NCBI RefSeq assembly: GCF_014699035.1
Contig: NZ_JACXAA010000005.1
Coordinates: 186,001-250,000 of the forward strand
From: Spirosoma validum
GTDB taxonomy: Bacteria; Bacteroidota; Bacteroidia; Cytophagales; Spirosomataceae
Length of the DNA: 64,000 bases
Reading direction: 5' to 3'
The notes under the pieces were generated by a model. It was not told the origin of the DNA, ran no database searches, and saw nothing but the letters and a program-made list of their open reading frames with translations. Below, one piece after another: positions 14,787-23,445 of the stretch (position 1 is its first letter; the number at the start of each line of letters is the position of its first letter). The translations under genes were made by a program, and so were the position numbers.

Positions 14787-16385
14787 CTAATCCGCTACTA
14801 CAATCACAGGAGCTACTTCTTCTGGATCGTTATCGGGCGATGCTTTCTTTTGTTTCAGGGCTTTTTTAGCCGCTTTTTTCAGCGTTACGTCGTACAGGTC
14901 TGTTCGGCGATCTTTCAATACCTGCACCGAGCCATGCTCGTGTAATTCTTTGAGTAAGCTCAAATCAACGTCGGCAATGAGCACCATTTCGGTGTTGGCG
15001 GTGGCTTCGGCTTTCACGGCATTGGTGGGGAACTGGAAGTCGGAGGGCGTAAATACCGCCGACTGTGCGTAGTTGATGTCCATATTCTGAACGCGCGGCA
15101 AGTTGCCGACACAGCCCGAAATCGCTACGTAACACTCGTTCTCGATAGCCCGCGCTTGTGCACAATGGCGCACCCGTGAGTAGCCATTCTGCGTATCGGT
15201 CAGGAATGGAACAAACAGAATTTGCATGCCCTGCTGCGCCAGAATCCGGCCTAGTTCCGGAAACTCGACGTCGTAGCAGATCAGCATCCCGATTTTTCCG
15301 CAGTCCGTATCGAACGCCCGAATCTCATAGCCGCCGACCATACCGTAGTGTTTTACTTCGTTCGGCGTGATGTGGATCTTGCGGTATTCTTCAAACGAAC
15401 CGTCGCGTCGACAGAGGTAGGCTACGTTGTAAAGCTTCCCATCTTCATCAACGAGGGGCATGCTGCCACCCACAATATTGACGTTGTAGGCAATGGCCAG
15501 TTCGCAGAGTTTATCACGTACTGGTTCGGTAAAGTCGGCCAGTTTTCGGATGGCAACTGGCTCTGGCAGATCGTTGAAATCGGCCATTAGGGGTGTATTG
15601 AAAAACTCCGGCAGCACCATAAAGTCGGCCCGGTAATCGCTGACGGCGTTCACGAAAAATTCGACCTGTTCCAGAAACGCGTTGAGGTTTTTGAACAACC
15701 GCATCTGCCACTGAATTACGCCCAGCCGGATAATGGAGTCCGTGTGCGGTTTTTTATCTTTCTCCGCTACGTAGTAAATGTTGATCCACTCCAGTAACGT
15801 AGCGTATTCCTTCGATTCCGAGTCGCCGGGCAAATAACCACGTAACACTTTGCGAACGTGGAAATCATTCGAGAGCTGGAAAGTCAGCGTCGAATCATAG
15901 ATTTCCTTCTGTTTTACTTTCGAGATATACTCACGAGGGGTCAGTTCGTCGGCGTATTTGTTGTAGCTTGGAATACGTCCTCCGGCCAGAATACCCTTCA
16001 GGTTCAATTGCTCGCAGAGTTCCTTACGGGCGTCGTATAGCCGCCGACCCAACCGCAGATCTCGGTAGTCGGGATGGACAAAAACCTCAATTCCGTAGAG
16101 ATAATCGCCTTCGTCGTTGTGCGTTTTGAAGGTGTAGCCGCCCGTAATTTCGTAGTACGTATGGTTGTCGCCAAAATCATCGTATTTCACCCGAATAGCT
16201 AGGGCAATGGCCACCGCCTTGCCGTCTACTTCGACGCAAAACTGACCTTCGGGGAAGATGTTAAGCAGTTTTGTTATTGAGCTTTTGGGCCAGTAATCGC
16301 CACCAATGCCGCTATATACCTCGATCATGGTCTCTTTCAGATCATGATAGTCGGATTTCTGTAAAGTTCTCGTTTGTATATGCAT
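14787..16385 (-). CDS. GNAT acetyltransferase-carbon-nitrogen hydrolase fusion
   Basis: A 532-residue two-domain protein. Residues 1-200 form a GNAT domain with the acetyl-CoA loop region HPDYRDLRLGRRLYDARKEL. Residues about 220-495 form a nitrilase-superfamily domain with the full catalytic triad: Glu260 in VLPEFF, Lys336 in EYRKIHITPNE and Cys370 in LICYDVEFPE. A lysine-rich tail follows. The fusion is recurrent in Bacteroidota and Proteobacteria, but its substrate is not established; an amidase coupled to N-acylation of an amine is a reasonable guess. It follows the 53-residue membrane protein by two bases and threonine aldolase beyond that, so it is the distal gene of the operon. Confidence 0.92.
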   Translation of the reverse strand: MHIQTRTLQKSDYHDLKETMIEVYSGIGGDYWPKSSITKLLNIFPEGQFCVEVDGKAVAIALAIRVKYDDFGDNHTYYEITGGYTFKTHNDEGDYLYGIEVFVHPDYRDLRLGRRLYDARKELCEQLNLKGILAGGRIPSYNKYADELTPREYISKVKQKEIYDSTLTFQLSNDFHVRKVLRGYLPGDSESKEYATLLEWINIYYVAEKDKKPHTDSIIRLGVIQWQMRLFKNLNAFLEQVEFFVNAVSDYRADFMVLPEFFNTPLMADFNDLPEPVAIRKLADFTEPVRDKLCELAIAYNVNIVGGSMPLVDEDGKLYNVAYLCRRDGSFEEYRKIHITPNEVKHYGMVGGYEIRAFDTDCGKIGMLICYDVEFPELGRILAQQGMQILFVPFLTDTQNGYSRVRHCAQARAIENECYVAISGCVGNLPRVQNMDINYAQSAVFTPSDFQFPTNAVKAEATANTEMVLIADVDLSLLKELHEHGSVQVLKDRRTDLYDVTLKKAAKKALKQKKASPDNDPEEVAPVIVVAD

Positions 16386-16387
16386 AA

Positions 16388-16549
16388 TTATTCTTTTTTG
16401 TCACGCCGTTGTCTATAATACATAAAAAGAAAAGCAGCGCCGACGCCAGTAAAGGCGATCATTCCTTTTAGCAGGAAGCCAAACATCACGAAGAAAATCC
16501 CCAGAATTAAATAAACGTATGACGTAGGTTGGTCTGGTGTTTTTTCCAT
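16388..16549 (-). CDS. Small two-helix membrane protein (53 residues)
   Basis: A short frame below the usual length cutoff, starting MEKTPDQPTSYVYLILG and ending YRQRRDKKE. It has two hydrophobic stretches (YVYLILGIFFVMFGFLL and MIAFTGVGAAFLFMYY) and a positively charged C-terminus. It sits between threonine aldolase (4 bases upstream) and the GNAT-nitrilase gene (2 bases downstream), so the spacing alone argues for translation. I do not recognise a family. It could anchor or regulate an operon partner, which is inference. Confidence 0.75.
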   Translation of the reverse strand: MEKTPDQPTSYVYLILGIFFVMFGFLLKGMIAFTGVGAAFLFMYYRQRRDKKE

Positions 16550-16553
16550 CAAA

Positions 16554-17570
16554 TCAGGTCGTTAACAGCGAGGCCATTTTTTCGACGTGTTCGTCAGTGA
16601 AGTCTAAGTGCGTAACAAACCGCACCAGGTGCTTGCCAAATGAGATGCCGCGAATGCCCTTGGCGTCTAATTGAGTAACATAATCCGCAGCCAGTATTGT
16701 TTCAGGAAGTCGAAAAATGACAATATTGGTATCAATCGGGTAGATTTCCTGCACTTCAGGCAGTTGGTTAAGAATAGCTCCGATTTTGCGGGCACGGGAG
16801 TGATCCTGTTTCAGCCGGTCAACGTGATGATCGAGGGCATAAATGCCCGCAGCGGCCAGAAAACCCGCCTGACGCCAGCCGCCACCCATCAGTTTCCGGA
16901 ATCGTCGCGCTTGCCGAATGAAATCAGCTTTACCAAGCAGGAGAGATCCTACCGGACAGCCCAGTCCTTTCGACAGACAAATGCTGATTGAATTGAAGAG
17001 TTTTCCGTATGCTTCGGTTGGTTCGCCGGTTTCGACAAGGGCATTGAACAATCGGGCGCCGTCTAAGTGAAGAATTAAGCCCTGTTCGTTGCAAAGCTGT
17101 CGAATGGCCGAGATTTCGGGAATCGTATAATAACAACCTCCACCTTTGTTAACGGTGTTTTCAAGTACAACCAATCGCGAGACGGGTTTGTGGCTGTCGT
17201 TCGGATTATAAATATGTTCGCGTATCAGGTCGGGTGTGAGTTTACCACGTTCGCCGTGGGCCAGACTGACCGACGCCAGTGCATTCACCGAAATACCCCC
17301 GCCTTCGTATTGATAGACATGGGAAAGGTAGTCGCAGATCACATCATTGCCGGGACGGGTATGGGTACGTATCGCAAGCTGGTTTGTCATCGTACCCGAC
17401 GCGCAAAATAAGGCGGCCTCCATGCCAAACATCGCTGCTGCTTTCGCTTCAAGTGCATTAACGGTCGGGTCGTCGCCTAATACGTCATCGCCGAGCGGGG
17501 CAGAAAACATAGCCTCGCGCATAGCGGGCGTGGGTTGCGTGATGGTATCACTGCGCAGATCAATAATCAT
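16554..17570 (-). CDS. Low-specificity L-threonine aldolase
   Basis: A 338-residue PLP fold-type I enzyme that splits L-threonine or L-allo-threonine to glycine and acetaldehyde. It starts with the family signature MIIDLRSDTITQPTPAMREAM; the 13 extra codons upstream are dropped. Other landmarks are GDDVLGDDPTVNALE, ASGTMTNQLA, the PLP-Asp region LHLDGARLFNA and the Schiff-base lysine in SICLSKGLGCPVGS. It is the first gene of an operon with a 53-residue membrane protein and the acetyltransferase-nitrilase fusion. Confidence 0.94.
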   Translation of the reverse strand: MIIDLRSDTITQPTPAMREAMFSAPLGDDVLGDDPTVNALEAKAAAMFGMEAALFCASGTMTNQLAIRTHTRPGNDVICDYLSHVYQYEGGGISVNALASVSLAHGERGKLTPDLIREHIYNPNDSHKPVSRLVVLENTVNKGGGCYYTIPEISAIRQLCNEQGLILHLDGARLFNALVETGEPTEAYGKLFNSISICLSKGLGCPVGSLLLGKADFIRQARRFRKLMGGGWRQAGFLAAAGIYALDHHVDRLKQDHSRARKIGAILNQLPEVQEIYPIDTNIVIFRLPETILAADYVTQLDAKGIRGISFGKHLVRFVTHLDFTDEHVEKMASLLTT

Positions 17571-17725
17571 TGAGTAGTACGGACGGGCCGCTGTTACGTG
17601 GAAAGCCACGGGTTGTATCTACTGGCAAGTTAGCGAGAGACGATCCTTATACGTGAAATAACGTGTATTTTTTGAGCGATTAACGTAATGAATTACTTTG
17701 TGGATTCTCTTCCTGCAATCATATA

Positions 17726-18631
17726 ATGAGACAACTAGTGGTTATCGAAGCGCCTAGTAATCTGGGTTTGAAAGCGTCCAGCCATCATCGGGAGCCGGGT
17801 GTCAACAGGCTACCTGACTGGGTACGACAACAAGGTTTGTACACTCATCTGGGAGAAGACACGCAGACAATTACTGTATTACCAGCCTCATACTCTGGTA
17901 AACTCGATTCGAAAACAGGAATTCGTCAGGCAGATGATATTGCGTTGTATTCTCAACAACTAGCTCGAACTGTTAAACAGACTATTGATCAACAGTCTGT
18001 TACGTTGGTGATAGGAGGAGATTGTAGTATTTTACTAGGTTGTCTACTGGGTTTATCGCAACGCGGACGATACGGATTGTTCTTCCTGGATGGTCACACA
18101 GATTTTGCCTGGCCAGGATTATCACAGACCGGTGGCGCTGCGGGGATGGACCTGGCTCTTGTTACAGGACATGGGCCGTTGAAATTGACTAATATCAATG
18201 GGCGTAAGCCATACGTTCGTGAAGAACATGTCTGGAGCGTTGGAAATCGGGACGAAGACCCTGACTACGTAGCAGCAATCCGGTCCTCGCAAATTCAATA
18301 TCGGGATTTGAATCGATTACGTGATGATGGCCCGGAAACGTGTGTAAGTGGTTTTTTACAGATGAGTGATCAGCACAAGCTAGATGGTTTCTGGATTCAT
18401 CTGGATGTTGATGTCCTGAATGATGAACTGATGCCCGCTGTTGATTCCCGTCAATCGGGTGGATTAACGTACGCAGAATTGCTATCCTTACTAATTCCTT
18501 TGCTGGACTCAGGTAAGGCCATTGGCCTGGATATTACCATTCTCGACCCTGATCTGGACCCCACAGGTTTGTATACGTACCAATTTATCGCCCAACTGGA
18601 CGAGGTTTGGGGTTTATTGAAGCGAAAATGA
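17726..18631 (+). CDS. Arginase/agmatinase-fold ureohydrolase
   Basis: A 301-residue binuclear-manganese hydrolase. Metal-binding motifs are all present: VIGGDCSILLG, FLDGHTDF and HLDVDVLND, plus the late GLDITILDPDLDP. The family splits guanidino compounds such as arginine, agmatine, formimidoglutamate or guanidine. The motif set is closer to arginase-like proteins than to agmatinase (GGDCS, not GGDHS), but specificity cannot be fixed. The gene is isolated between divergent threonine aldolase and the OmpA-like group; no urease or polyamine genes are near. Confidence 0.88.
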   Translation: MRQLVVIEAPSNLGLKASSHHREPGVNRLPDWVRQQGLYTHLGEDTQTITVLPASYSGKLDSKTGIRQADDIALYSQQLARTVKQTIDQQSVTLVIGGDCSILLGCLLGLSQRGRYGLFFLDGHTDFAWPGLSQTGGAAGMDLALVTGHGPLKLTNINGRKPYVREEHVWSVGNRDEDPDYVAAIRSSQIQYRDLNRLRDDGPETCVSGFLQMSDQHKLDGFWIHLDVDVLNDELMPAVDSRQSGGLTYAELLSLLIPLLDSGKAIGLDITILDPDLDPTGLYTYQFIAQLDEVWGLLKRK

Positions 18632-18706
18632 CGTAGACGAGGTTATTGTCAAGGCGAATTAAGCAGACAAAACGTAGTTAAAACGGTTATATGAACTAAA
18701 GCGATC

Positions 18707-18731
18707 TATCAGGAGCGGATTCCTCCTGATA
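18707..18731. terminator. Short hairpin downstream of the arginase-like gene
   Basis: TATCAGGAG at 18707-18715 and CTCCTGATA at 18723-18731 form a 9-bp stem with a 7-base loop. No T tract follows, so termination is uncertain; it may instead be a leader structure for the next small frame. Confidence 0.4.
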
Positions 18732-18758
18732 AGATAAACTGATTTACAGGGATAAATC

Positions 18759-18866
18759 ATGAAATTACTTGGTCGAACTATTGATAATCTTGGATTTATA
18801 CAGCTTGCCCGTAATTTTGAGCAACCTTTTCAGGCAAGTCCCTCTTACTTAAAGAATCCATTATAA
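18759..18866 (+). CDS. Possible 35-residue small protein
   Basis: An ATG-started frame encoding MKLLGRTIDNLGFIQLARN and ending SYLKNPL. It fits the 262-base gap before the OmpA-like gene, on the same strand, 27 bases before its start. Nothing about it is recognised, and codon statistics cannot decide at this length. It could equally be untranslated leader. Confidence 0.25.
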   Translation: MKLLGRTIDNLGFIQLARNFEQPFQASPSYLKNPL

Positions 18867-18893
18867 GGTTAGTTAAAACCGCAAGCCCCTCCT

Positions 18894-19877
18894 ATGACAA
18901 GTAAAACTCCCTGGATTATTCTGCTCATTCTCTGGATGATCGGATCGACCTGGTGGCATGTCTGCAAAATCAAACATCTGTGTCCCGATGCTTCTCAATC
19001 GAACGTAACGTCGGGTGATACGACCTTCTTGACAACGCCAGCTGGTGCCGATGGGTATACCATTGCCGACGGAAACCGTTTCCGACTCGAATTGCCGGGA
19101 CATTTCAGTTTTTCTACGTCGGGTGCCAATGCGAACATGAATACATTGGGCCCATCCAGGCGGGGCGGTTCATTGGAGCCGATGATCAAATACCTTAAAA
19201 ACAACTCAGGACGTACACTTGAAGTCGTTGGCTATTATTCACCGGCTGAAGTCAACAAAACTGATTTCCCGAATTTGGGCTTGGCACGTGCTGAAGGAAT
19301 CAAGCAGTATTTAGTGCAGCAAGGTCTTTCGGCCGAGTCGATCACAACGAAAGGAGAGGAGCGAAATTTGCCGTTTGCAGCCAAAGGCGATTCCCTCTAC
19401 GGAGGAATTGATTTTGCTTTCGGCGGTAACGAATCAACGGAGACAGAGCTTACCACCACACCTTCCACTACGTCATTAGTGGTTATGGATGAACCCATTA
19501 CGGAAAAAGAGCTGGCCGAAACACAAAAGTACACGTCCGTATTCGAACCGATTGATCTGTATTTTCCACTGGGCGAGGCTAACTACATCAAAACTGACGA
19601 GACGAAGAAGTTTTTTGACGAAGCGGTTAAATACTTGTCTTCTCATAAAGACAAAAAACTTTTACTCACTGGTCATACGGATAATACTGGCCCTGAAGAG
19701 GCCAACATGCGCCTGTCGCGTGATCGGGCTAACGACGTAAAAAGCAAATTGCGCAAGTCCGGAATTGAATCGGATCAGATTGAGGTCAGCGCTAAAGGTG
19801 AAAGCGAACCTAAGGCTGATAATAAAACAATGTCGGGTCGTAAAGCCAATCGGCGCGTAACAGTTGTCGTTCGATAA
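18894..19877 (+). CDS. OmpA-family peptidoglycan-binding protein with N-terminal membrane anchor
   Basis: A 327-residue protein. Instead of a cleaved signal it has an N-terminal hydrophobic segment, WIILLILWMIGSTWW. Residues about 210-327 form an OmpA-like domain with the ligand motif TGHTDNTGPEEANMRLSRDRA and the ending GRKANRRVTVVV. An earlier segment (about 90-160; MIKYLKNNSGRTLEVVGYY then LARAEGIKQYLVQQGL) looks like a degenerate second OmpA-like module. The protein should span the inner membrane and hold peptidoglycan. Two HhH-domain membrane proteins follow on the same strand, 82 and 633 bases downstream, suggesting a joint envelope role. Confidence 0.87.
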   Translation: MTSKTPWIILLILWMIGSTWWHVCKIKHLCPDASQSNVTSGDTTFLTTPAGADGYTIADGNRFRLELPGHFSFSTSGANANMNTLGPSRRGGSLEPMIKYLKNNSGRTLEVVGYYSPAEVNKTDFPNLGLARAEGIKQYLVQQGLSAESITTKGEERNLPFAAKGDSLYGGIDFAFGGNESTETELTTTPSTTSLVVMDEPITEKELAETQKYTSVFEPIDLYFPLGEANYIKTDETKKFFDEAVKYLSSHKDKKLLLTGHTDNTGPEEANMRLSRDRANDVKSKLRKSGIESDQIEVSAKGESEPKADNKTMSGRKANRRVTVVVR

Positions 19878-19959
19878 AAAACAGTTGTCAGATTCACATT
19901 TCAGGCTGAATCACAGGGAGTTGAAACAGTGAACGTACCAATAGTAACCATTAATAATC

Positions 19960-20448
19960 ATGTTTGAACTGAACCCGCTTAACTTACCCGATGCGCAAAT
20001 GCAGCATGTACTGATGCTGGTTGTGGCTGGCGTGTTGGGTTTTATAATCGGTTATGTTTCCCGCCAGAACGTAATCAGCCAGCTCGAGAGCGAACTGACC
20101 AGCGTTGGTCATGCCGTCGATGATTGTCAGCGGGCTCGGCTTGTTCCGGATGCATCCAATGAAGAAACGATTATTCTAAATCGCATTCGTGCACGGGCTG
20201 GCGAAGTCAATTTTACACGTATCGGTCTGGCATCCGTTGACGAAGCCGACGACCTGAAAGACATTGTCGGTATTGGTCCCTTTCTGGAGCGGAAACTGCA
20301 TGCGATTGATATTTATACCTTCCGTCAGATTGCCAACTTCAATCAGGATGATATCGAGAAAGTGAACGATATTATTGAGTTCTTCCCCGGACGTATCGAA
20401 CGCGACCGCTGGGTGAGTCAGGCAAAAGAATTAGCGAAAAAGAAATAA
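19960..20448 (+). CDS. Membrane-anchored helix-hairpin-helix-like protein, paralog A
   Basis: A 162-residue protein with one N-terminal membrane segment (VLMLVVAGVLGFIIGYVS), a coiled spacer, and a C-terminal domain reading DDLKDIVGIGPFLERKL, then IYTFRQIANF and FFPGRIERDRWVSQA. This VGIGPFLERKL hairpin is the HhH-like element also seen in DUF4332/L21-tail-type domains. The same C-terminal domain recurs nearly unchanged in the next gene. DNA binding is possible but unproven; HhH-like folds also bind protein. Confidence 0.75.
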   Translation: MFELNPLNLPDAQMQHVLMLVVAGVLGFIIGYVSRQNVISQLESELTSVGHAVDDCQRARLVPDASNEETIILNRIRARAGEVNFTRIGLASVDEADDLKDIVGIGPFLERKLHAIDIYTFRQIANFNQDDIEKVNDIIEFFPGRIERDRWVSQAKELAKKK

Positions 20449-20510
20449 ACTGTAAGGTTCAGAGCTTCTCTTGCGTTCTGAAATCTGGAACGTAAAAACT
20501 TTAATAACAC

Positions 20511-21317
20511 ATGTTTGGATTAGATCCTTTTAGTCGCCCGGTGGCCATTGCCGAAATCCTGCTGTTGCTGGGATTGGCAGCTTTTATTGGCTGGTTGCTG
20601 GGACGGTTGGTCCGGTCGGGTCGCGTCAGTACGTTACGTTCAGCAGTGGCCGATAAAAAAGCTGAGCTCGAAAACTGCCGTGCTGAATTAGGGAGTGGTC
20701 GTTCGTCGGTTGACGTAGTAATAACTAAGCCTGACACTACGTTCGTTTCGGAAGAAACTCAGCCCGAACCCGTTATCGAAACGCCCCAGTTCTTCGTATC
20801 CACCGATCCTCTTTTGCCCGCGTATTCACATGATGATACGCCCGCGCCTATCATTGCTGAACCACTACCTTCGCTGGATGAACCCGTAACGCCAATTGAT
20901 GAGACAATACCATCCATTAGTTCAACCCTTGAATTCCCATTAATTGAAGAAGCCTTACTCGGCAAAGAGTCGCCGGTCATCGTAACACCGGCTGCGACTA
21001 CACCGGCCCAGGATCGCGAAACAGAAGTGTTGAATCGGATTGCCGCTCGCGCATCAGAACTCAATTTCGACCGTATTGGTCTGGCTGTCGCTTCGGAAGC
21101 CGATGATCTGAAGGATATTGTCGGTGTAGGACCTTTTCTGGAACGAAAGCTGCATAGCCTGGGCATCTACACGTTCCGGCAGATCGCGAACTTCACGAAG
21201 GAAGATGTTCACAAGGTTAATGAGATTGTCGAATTCTTTCCCGGACGTATCGAACGCGACAATTGGGTTGGTCAAGCGAAGAGCTTTTATGAACGGAAAT
21301 ATGGTAAAAAGAGCTAA
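20511..21317 (+). CDS. Membrane-anchored helix-hairpin-helix-like protein, paralog B
   Basis: A 268-residue version of the preceding protein: N-terminal helix IAEILLLLGLAAFIGWLLG, a coiled patch, then an acidic, proline-rich linker of about 120 residues absent from paralog A, and the same C-terminal domain (LNRIAARASELNFDRIGLA, DDLKDIVGVGPFLERKL, FFPGRIERDNWVGQA). The near-identity of the C-terminal blocks, with divergent linkers, points to tandem duplication followed by linker growth. It ends at a terminator shared with the convergent AraC gene. Confidence 0.75.
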   Translation: MFGLDPFSRPVAIAEILLLLGLAAFIGWLLGRLVRSGRVSTLRSAVADKKAELENCRAELGSGRSSVDVVITKPDTTFVSEETQPEPVIETPQFFVSTDPLLPAYSHDDTPAPIIAEPLPSLDEPVTPIDETIPSISSTLEFPLIEEALLGKESPVIVTPAATTPAQDRETEVLNRIAARASELNFDRIGLAVASEADDLKDIVGVGPFLERKLHSLGIYTFRQIANFTKEDVHKVNEIVEFFPGRIERDNWVGQAKSFYERKYGKKS

Positions 21318-21339
21318 CAATCCTTAGTCAACCTTGTAA

Positions 21340-21377
21340 AAAAATCCCCACTGATACGTTAGTTAGCGGGGATTTTT
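21340..21377. terminator. Convergent bidirectional terminator
   Basis: AAAAATCCCC at 21340-21349 and GGGGATTTTT at 21368-21377 form a 10-bp stem with T tracts on both strands, in the 69-base gap between converging genes. Confidence 0.8.
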
Positions 21378-21386
21378 CTTTGATAA

Positions 21387-22286
21387 TTATGCTCGGAAAG
21401 AAGAAGGAGTCATGTTGGTATGCTTCTTAAAAAAATGGTTGAAGTGAGCCGGATCTTCAAACCCCAGCGAGTAACTGATTTCGGAAACGTTCCAGGATGT
21501 GTGTTTCAGCAACGCTTTGGCTTCGTTCGACAGTCGTTCGAAAATATGATCGGTGGTGGTTCGGCCAGTGGTCAGACGTATGGCGCGGTTCAGGTGGTTG
21601 ACATGTACAGCCAGTTGCTCAGCAAAATCCCGGGCAGAACGTAGCGAAAAACGCTGAGTAGGCGACTCAATCGGGAACTGTCTCTCAAGAAGTTCCGTAA
21701 AAACGGCCGTGATTCGCGCGTTGGCGTCTATGTGCTGATAGAGCGTTTCAGTAGGTTTGCTTTTTAAGGCGTAGTGGATCAGTTCCGTAATGTAATTGCG
21801 GAGGAGATCGTATTTATAAACATAGTCCGAACCAATCTCCTCCAGCATTTTCTCAAATATCCCACTTACGTGCTTATCCTGGCTTTCGGTCAGTACGTAA
21901 CCGGGCTTACCACCGGGCGCAAACATGGGTAATTCCCGAATTCCACCCCGAACATGATTGGTGAAAAAGGCTTCCTTAAAAATGCAGAAACAGCCCGATG
22001 AATCGTCGGATAGGGGTTCAAACGCATAAGGAACATCCGGATTGAAGAACAACAACGTAGCGCCGGACACTTCGATGCTTTTATCCGCGTAGTGATAGGC
22101 ATGCCGTCCCCGCATGAGGGTAATTTTATAAAACTCCCGGCGACTATACTGCACGGGCGTTTTTCCGGCTCCCATACAATCTTCCAGCCTGAAGACGTTG
22201 AAATGCCCGATATCCTTTTTTAAATTCTCCGGCATCCAGTTGAGTTTTTCCCGGTAGAAATCTTCCAGTGTTTGCTGCCCAAGCAT
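21387..22286 (-). CDS. AraC-family transcriptional regulator
   Basis: A 299-residue regulator with an N-terminal cupin-like ligand domain (HAYHYADKSIEVSGATLLFF, NPDVPYAFEP) and a C-terminal double HTH at about 205-299, with VNHLNRAIRLTTGRTTTDHI and WNVSEISYSLGFEDPAHFNHFF followed by TPSSFRA. It belongs to the Bacteroidota type that sits beside the oxidoreductase it controls; the SDR gene lies just upstream on the same strand. TTCAAAC repeats occur before both genes. Confidence 0.92.
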   Translation of the reverse strand: MLGQQTLEDFYREKLNWMPENLKKDIGHFNVFRLEDCMGAGKTPVQYSRREFYKITLMRGRHAYHYADKSIEVSGATLLFFNPDVPYAFEPLSDDSSGCFCIFKEAFFTNHVRGGIRELPMFAPGGKPGYVLTESQDKHVSGIFEKMLEEIGSDYVYKYDLLRNYITELIHYALKSKPTETLYQHIDANARITAVFTELLERQFPIESPTQRFSLRSARDFAEQLAVHVNHLNRAIRLTTGRTTTDHIFERLSNEAKALLKHTSWNVSEISYSLGFEDPAHFNHFFKKHTNMTPSSFRA

Positions 22287-22379
22287 TATCGTGTAAGCTA
22301 AATCAAAATAGACATAAAGAAGGAATAACGCAATCTACATCGTTAATCCCATTTTTTCAACATTGATTACGCTTGTGGG

Positions 22380-22442
22380 ATTCAAACAATGGAGCTGTTT
22401 AGGATTGACAAAAACACCTTAAAAACGAAATCCTAAACAGCT
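22380..22442. promoter_or_regulatory. Inverted repeat and TTCAAAC motif upstream of the AraC gene
   Basis: ATTCAAACAATG (22380-22391) is exactly repeated at 23466-23477 before the SDR gene. Directly beside it is a 14-bp inverted repeat, AGCTGTTTAGGATT at 22393-22406 with its complement at 22429-22442, spaced by 22 bases. The site lies about 95-155 bases before the AraC start and could be an autoregulatory operator. Confidence 0.4.
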
Positions 22443-22471
22443 TCAATGAGGAAAATACGTTTTTCTGGAGG

Positions 22472-22505
22472 AAGCGTTGCCAGGAACTATTTACTGGCAA
22501 CGCTT
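22472..22505. terminator. Hairpin after the SDR gene
   Basis: AAGCGTTGCCAG at 22472-22483 and CTGGCAACGCTT at 22494-22505 form a perfect 12-bp stem with a 10-base loop, 14 bases after the minus-strand SDR stop. The T tract is better on the plus strand. Confidence 0.7.
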
Positions 22506-22518
22506 TTCTTTCGGTTAT

Positions 22519-23361
22519 CTATTCAGTGAACCCCGTTGCTGTAGCCTTATCCCGTACGTCGTTCATGTCGCTTTGTACAGATTTAATTTTTGCCTCAGCC
22601 AGCTCATACGCATCCTGTCCCAGAAATAAATGCAGGGGAGGTTCGGGCTGTTCCGCGATGTCAATTAACAGTTCGGCTGCTTTTTCCGGGTCGCCCGGCT
22701 GGTTGCCATTGTAGCTATTTTGGTGAGTGGCCTGCGTATCCCGCACGTTCTGGTATGCGTCGATTGGATTTTTAGGAACGCTCAGCGAGCTATCCTTCAG
22801 GAAGTTCGTACGGAAATAGCCCGGGTAAACAACGGTAGCCTTAATGCCAAATGGTTTCACTTCGTCAGACAACGATTCTGTGAAGCCTTGCATGGCAAAC
22901 TTGGTGGCGCAATAAATACCAAATCCGGCGAATGCCCCTGTAAAGCCACCAATCGAAGAAATGTTAAAAATATGTCCCGACTGCTGTTGCCGTAAATGAG
23001 GCAATACGTGGCGAATTACGTTTAACGAACCAAATACGTTGATGTCAAAATTTTGTCGGGCTTCGGCATCGCTGAGTTCCTCCAGAGCGCCAACCAATCC
23101 ATAACCAGCGTTGTTGACGACGACATCAATTCTGCCAAAATGTTCTATAGTCTGACGAATGGCCTGCCCGACGCTTACTTCATCAGTTAGATTCATCGTC
23201 AGCGGTAGAAATACGTCGGAGCCAGCGTTTACGGCTTGGCTCAGTTCATTCCCATTGCGGGAGGTTGCTGCCACTTTATAGCCTGCTGATACTAATTTTT
23301 TTACTAAGGTGAGTCCTAAACCTTGCGATGCCCCGGTTACAAACCATACTTGGGTTTTCAT
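22519..23361 (-). CDS. Short-chain dehydrogenase/reductase
   Basis: A 280-residue classical SDR. The NAD(P) motif is VTGASQGLGLTL, followed by NNAGYGLVGALEE, and the catalytic Tyr and Lys are in IYCATKFAMQGF with the Ser in NISSIGG. It reduces or oxidises an unidentified carbonyl or alcohol in the cytoplasm. Two TTCAAAC half-sites 21 bases apart lie 85-116 bases upstream, and the AraC-family gene lies downstream on the same strand. Confidence 0.93.
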   Translation of the reverse strand: MKTQVWFVTGASQGLGLTLVKKLVSAGYKVAATSRNGNELSQAVNAGSDVFLPLTMNLTDEVSVGQAIRQTIEHFGRIDVVVNNAGYGLVGALEELSDAEARQNFDINVFGSLNVIRHVLPHLRQQQSGHIFNISSIGGFTGAFAGFGIYCATKFAMQGFTESLSDEVKPFGIKATVVYPGYFRTNFLKDSSLSVPKNPIDAYQNVRDTQATHQNSYNGNQPGDPEKAAELLIDIAEQPEPPLHLFLGQDAYELAEAKIKSVQSDMNDVRDKATATGFTE

Positions 23362-23445
23362 TGTGTTTGTGTTTTTAAACGGATATTTCTGTTAGTTGTC
23401 GACGGGACAAAGGTAGAGGCACAGCAAATTTTGTTTCGTGTGCGT

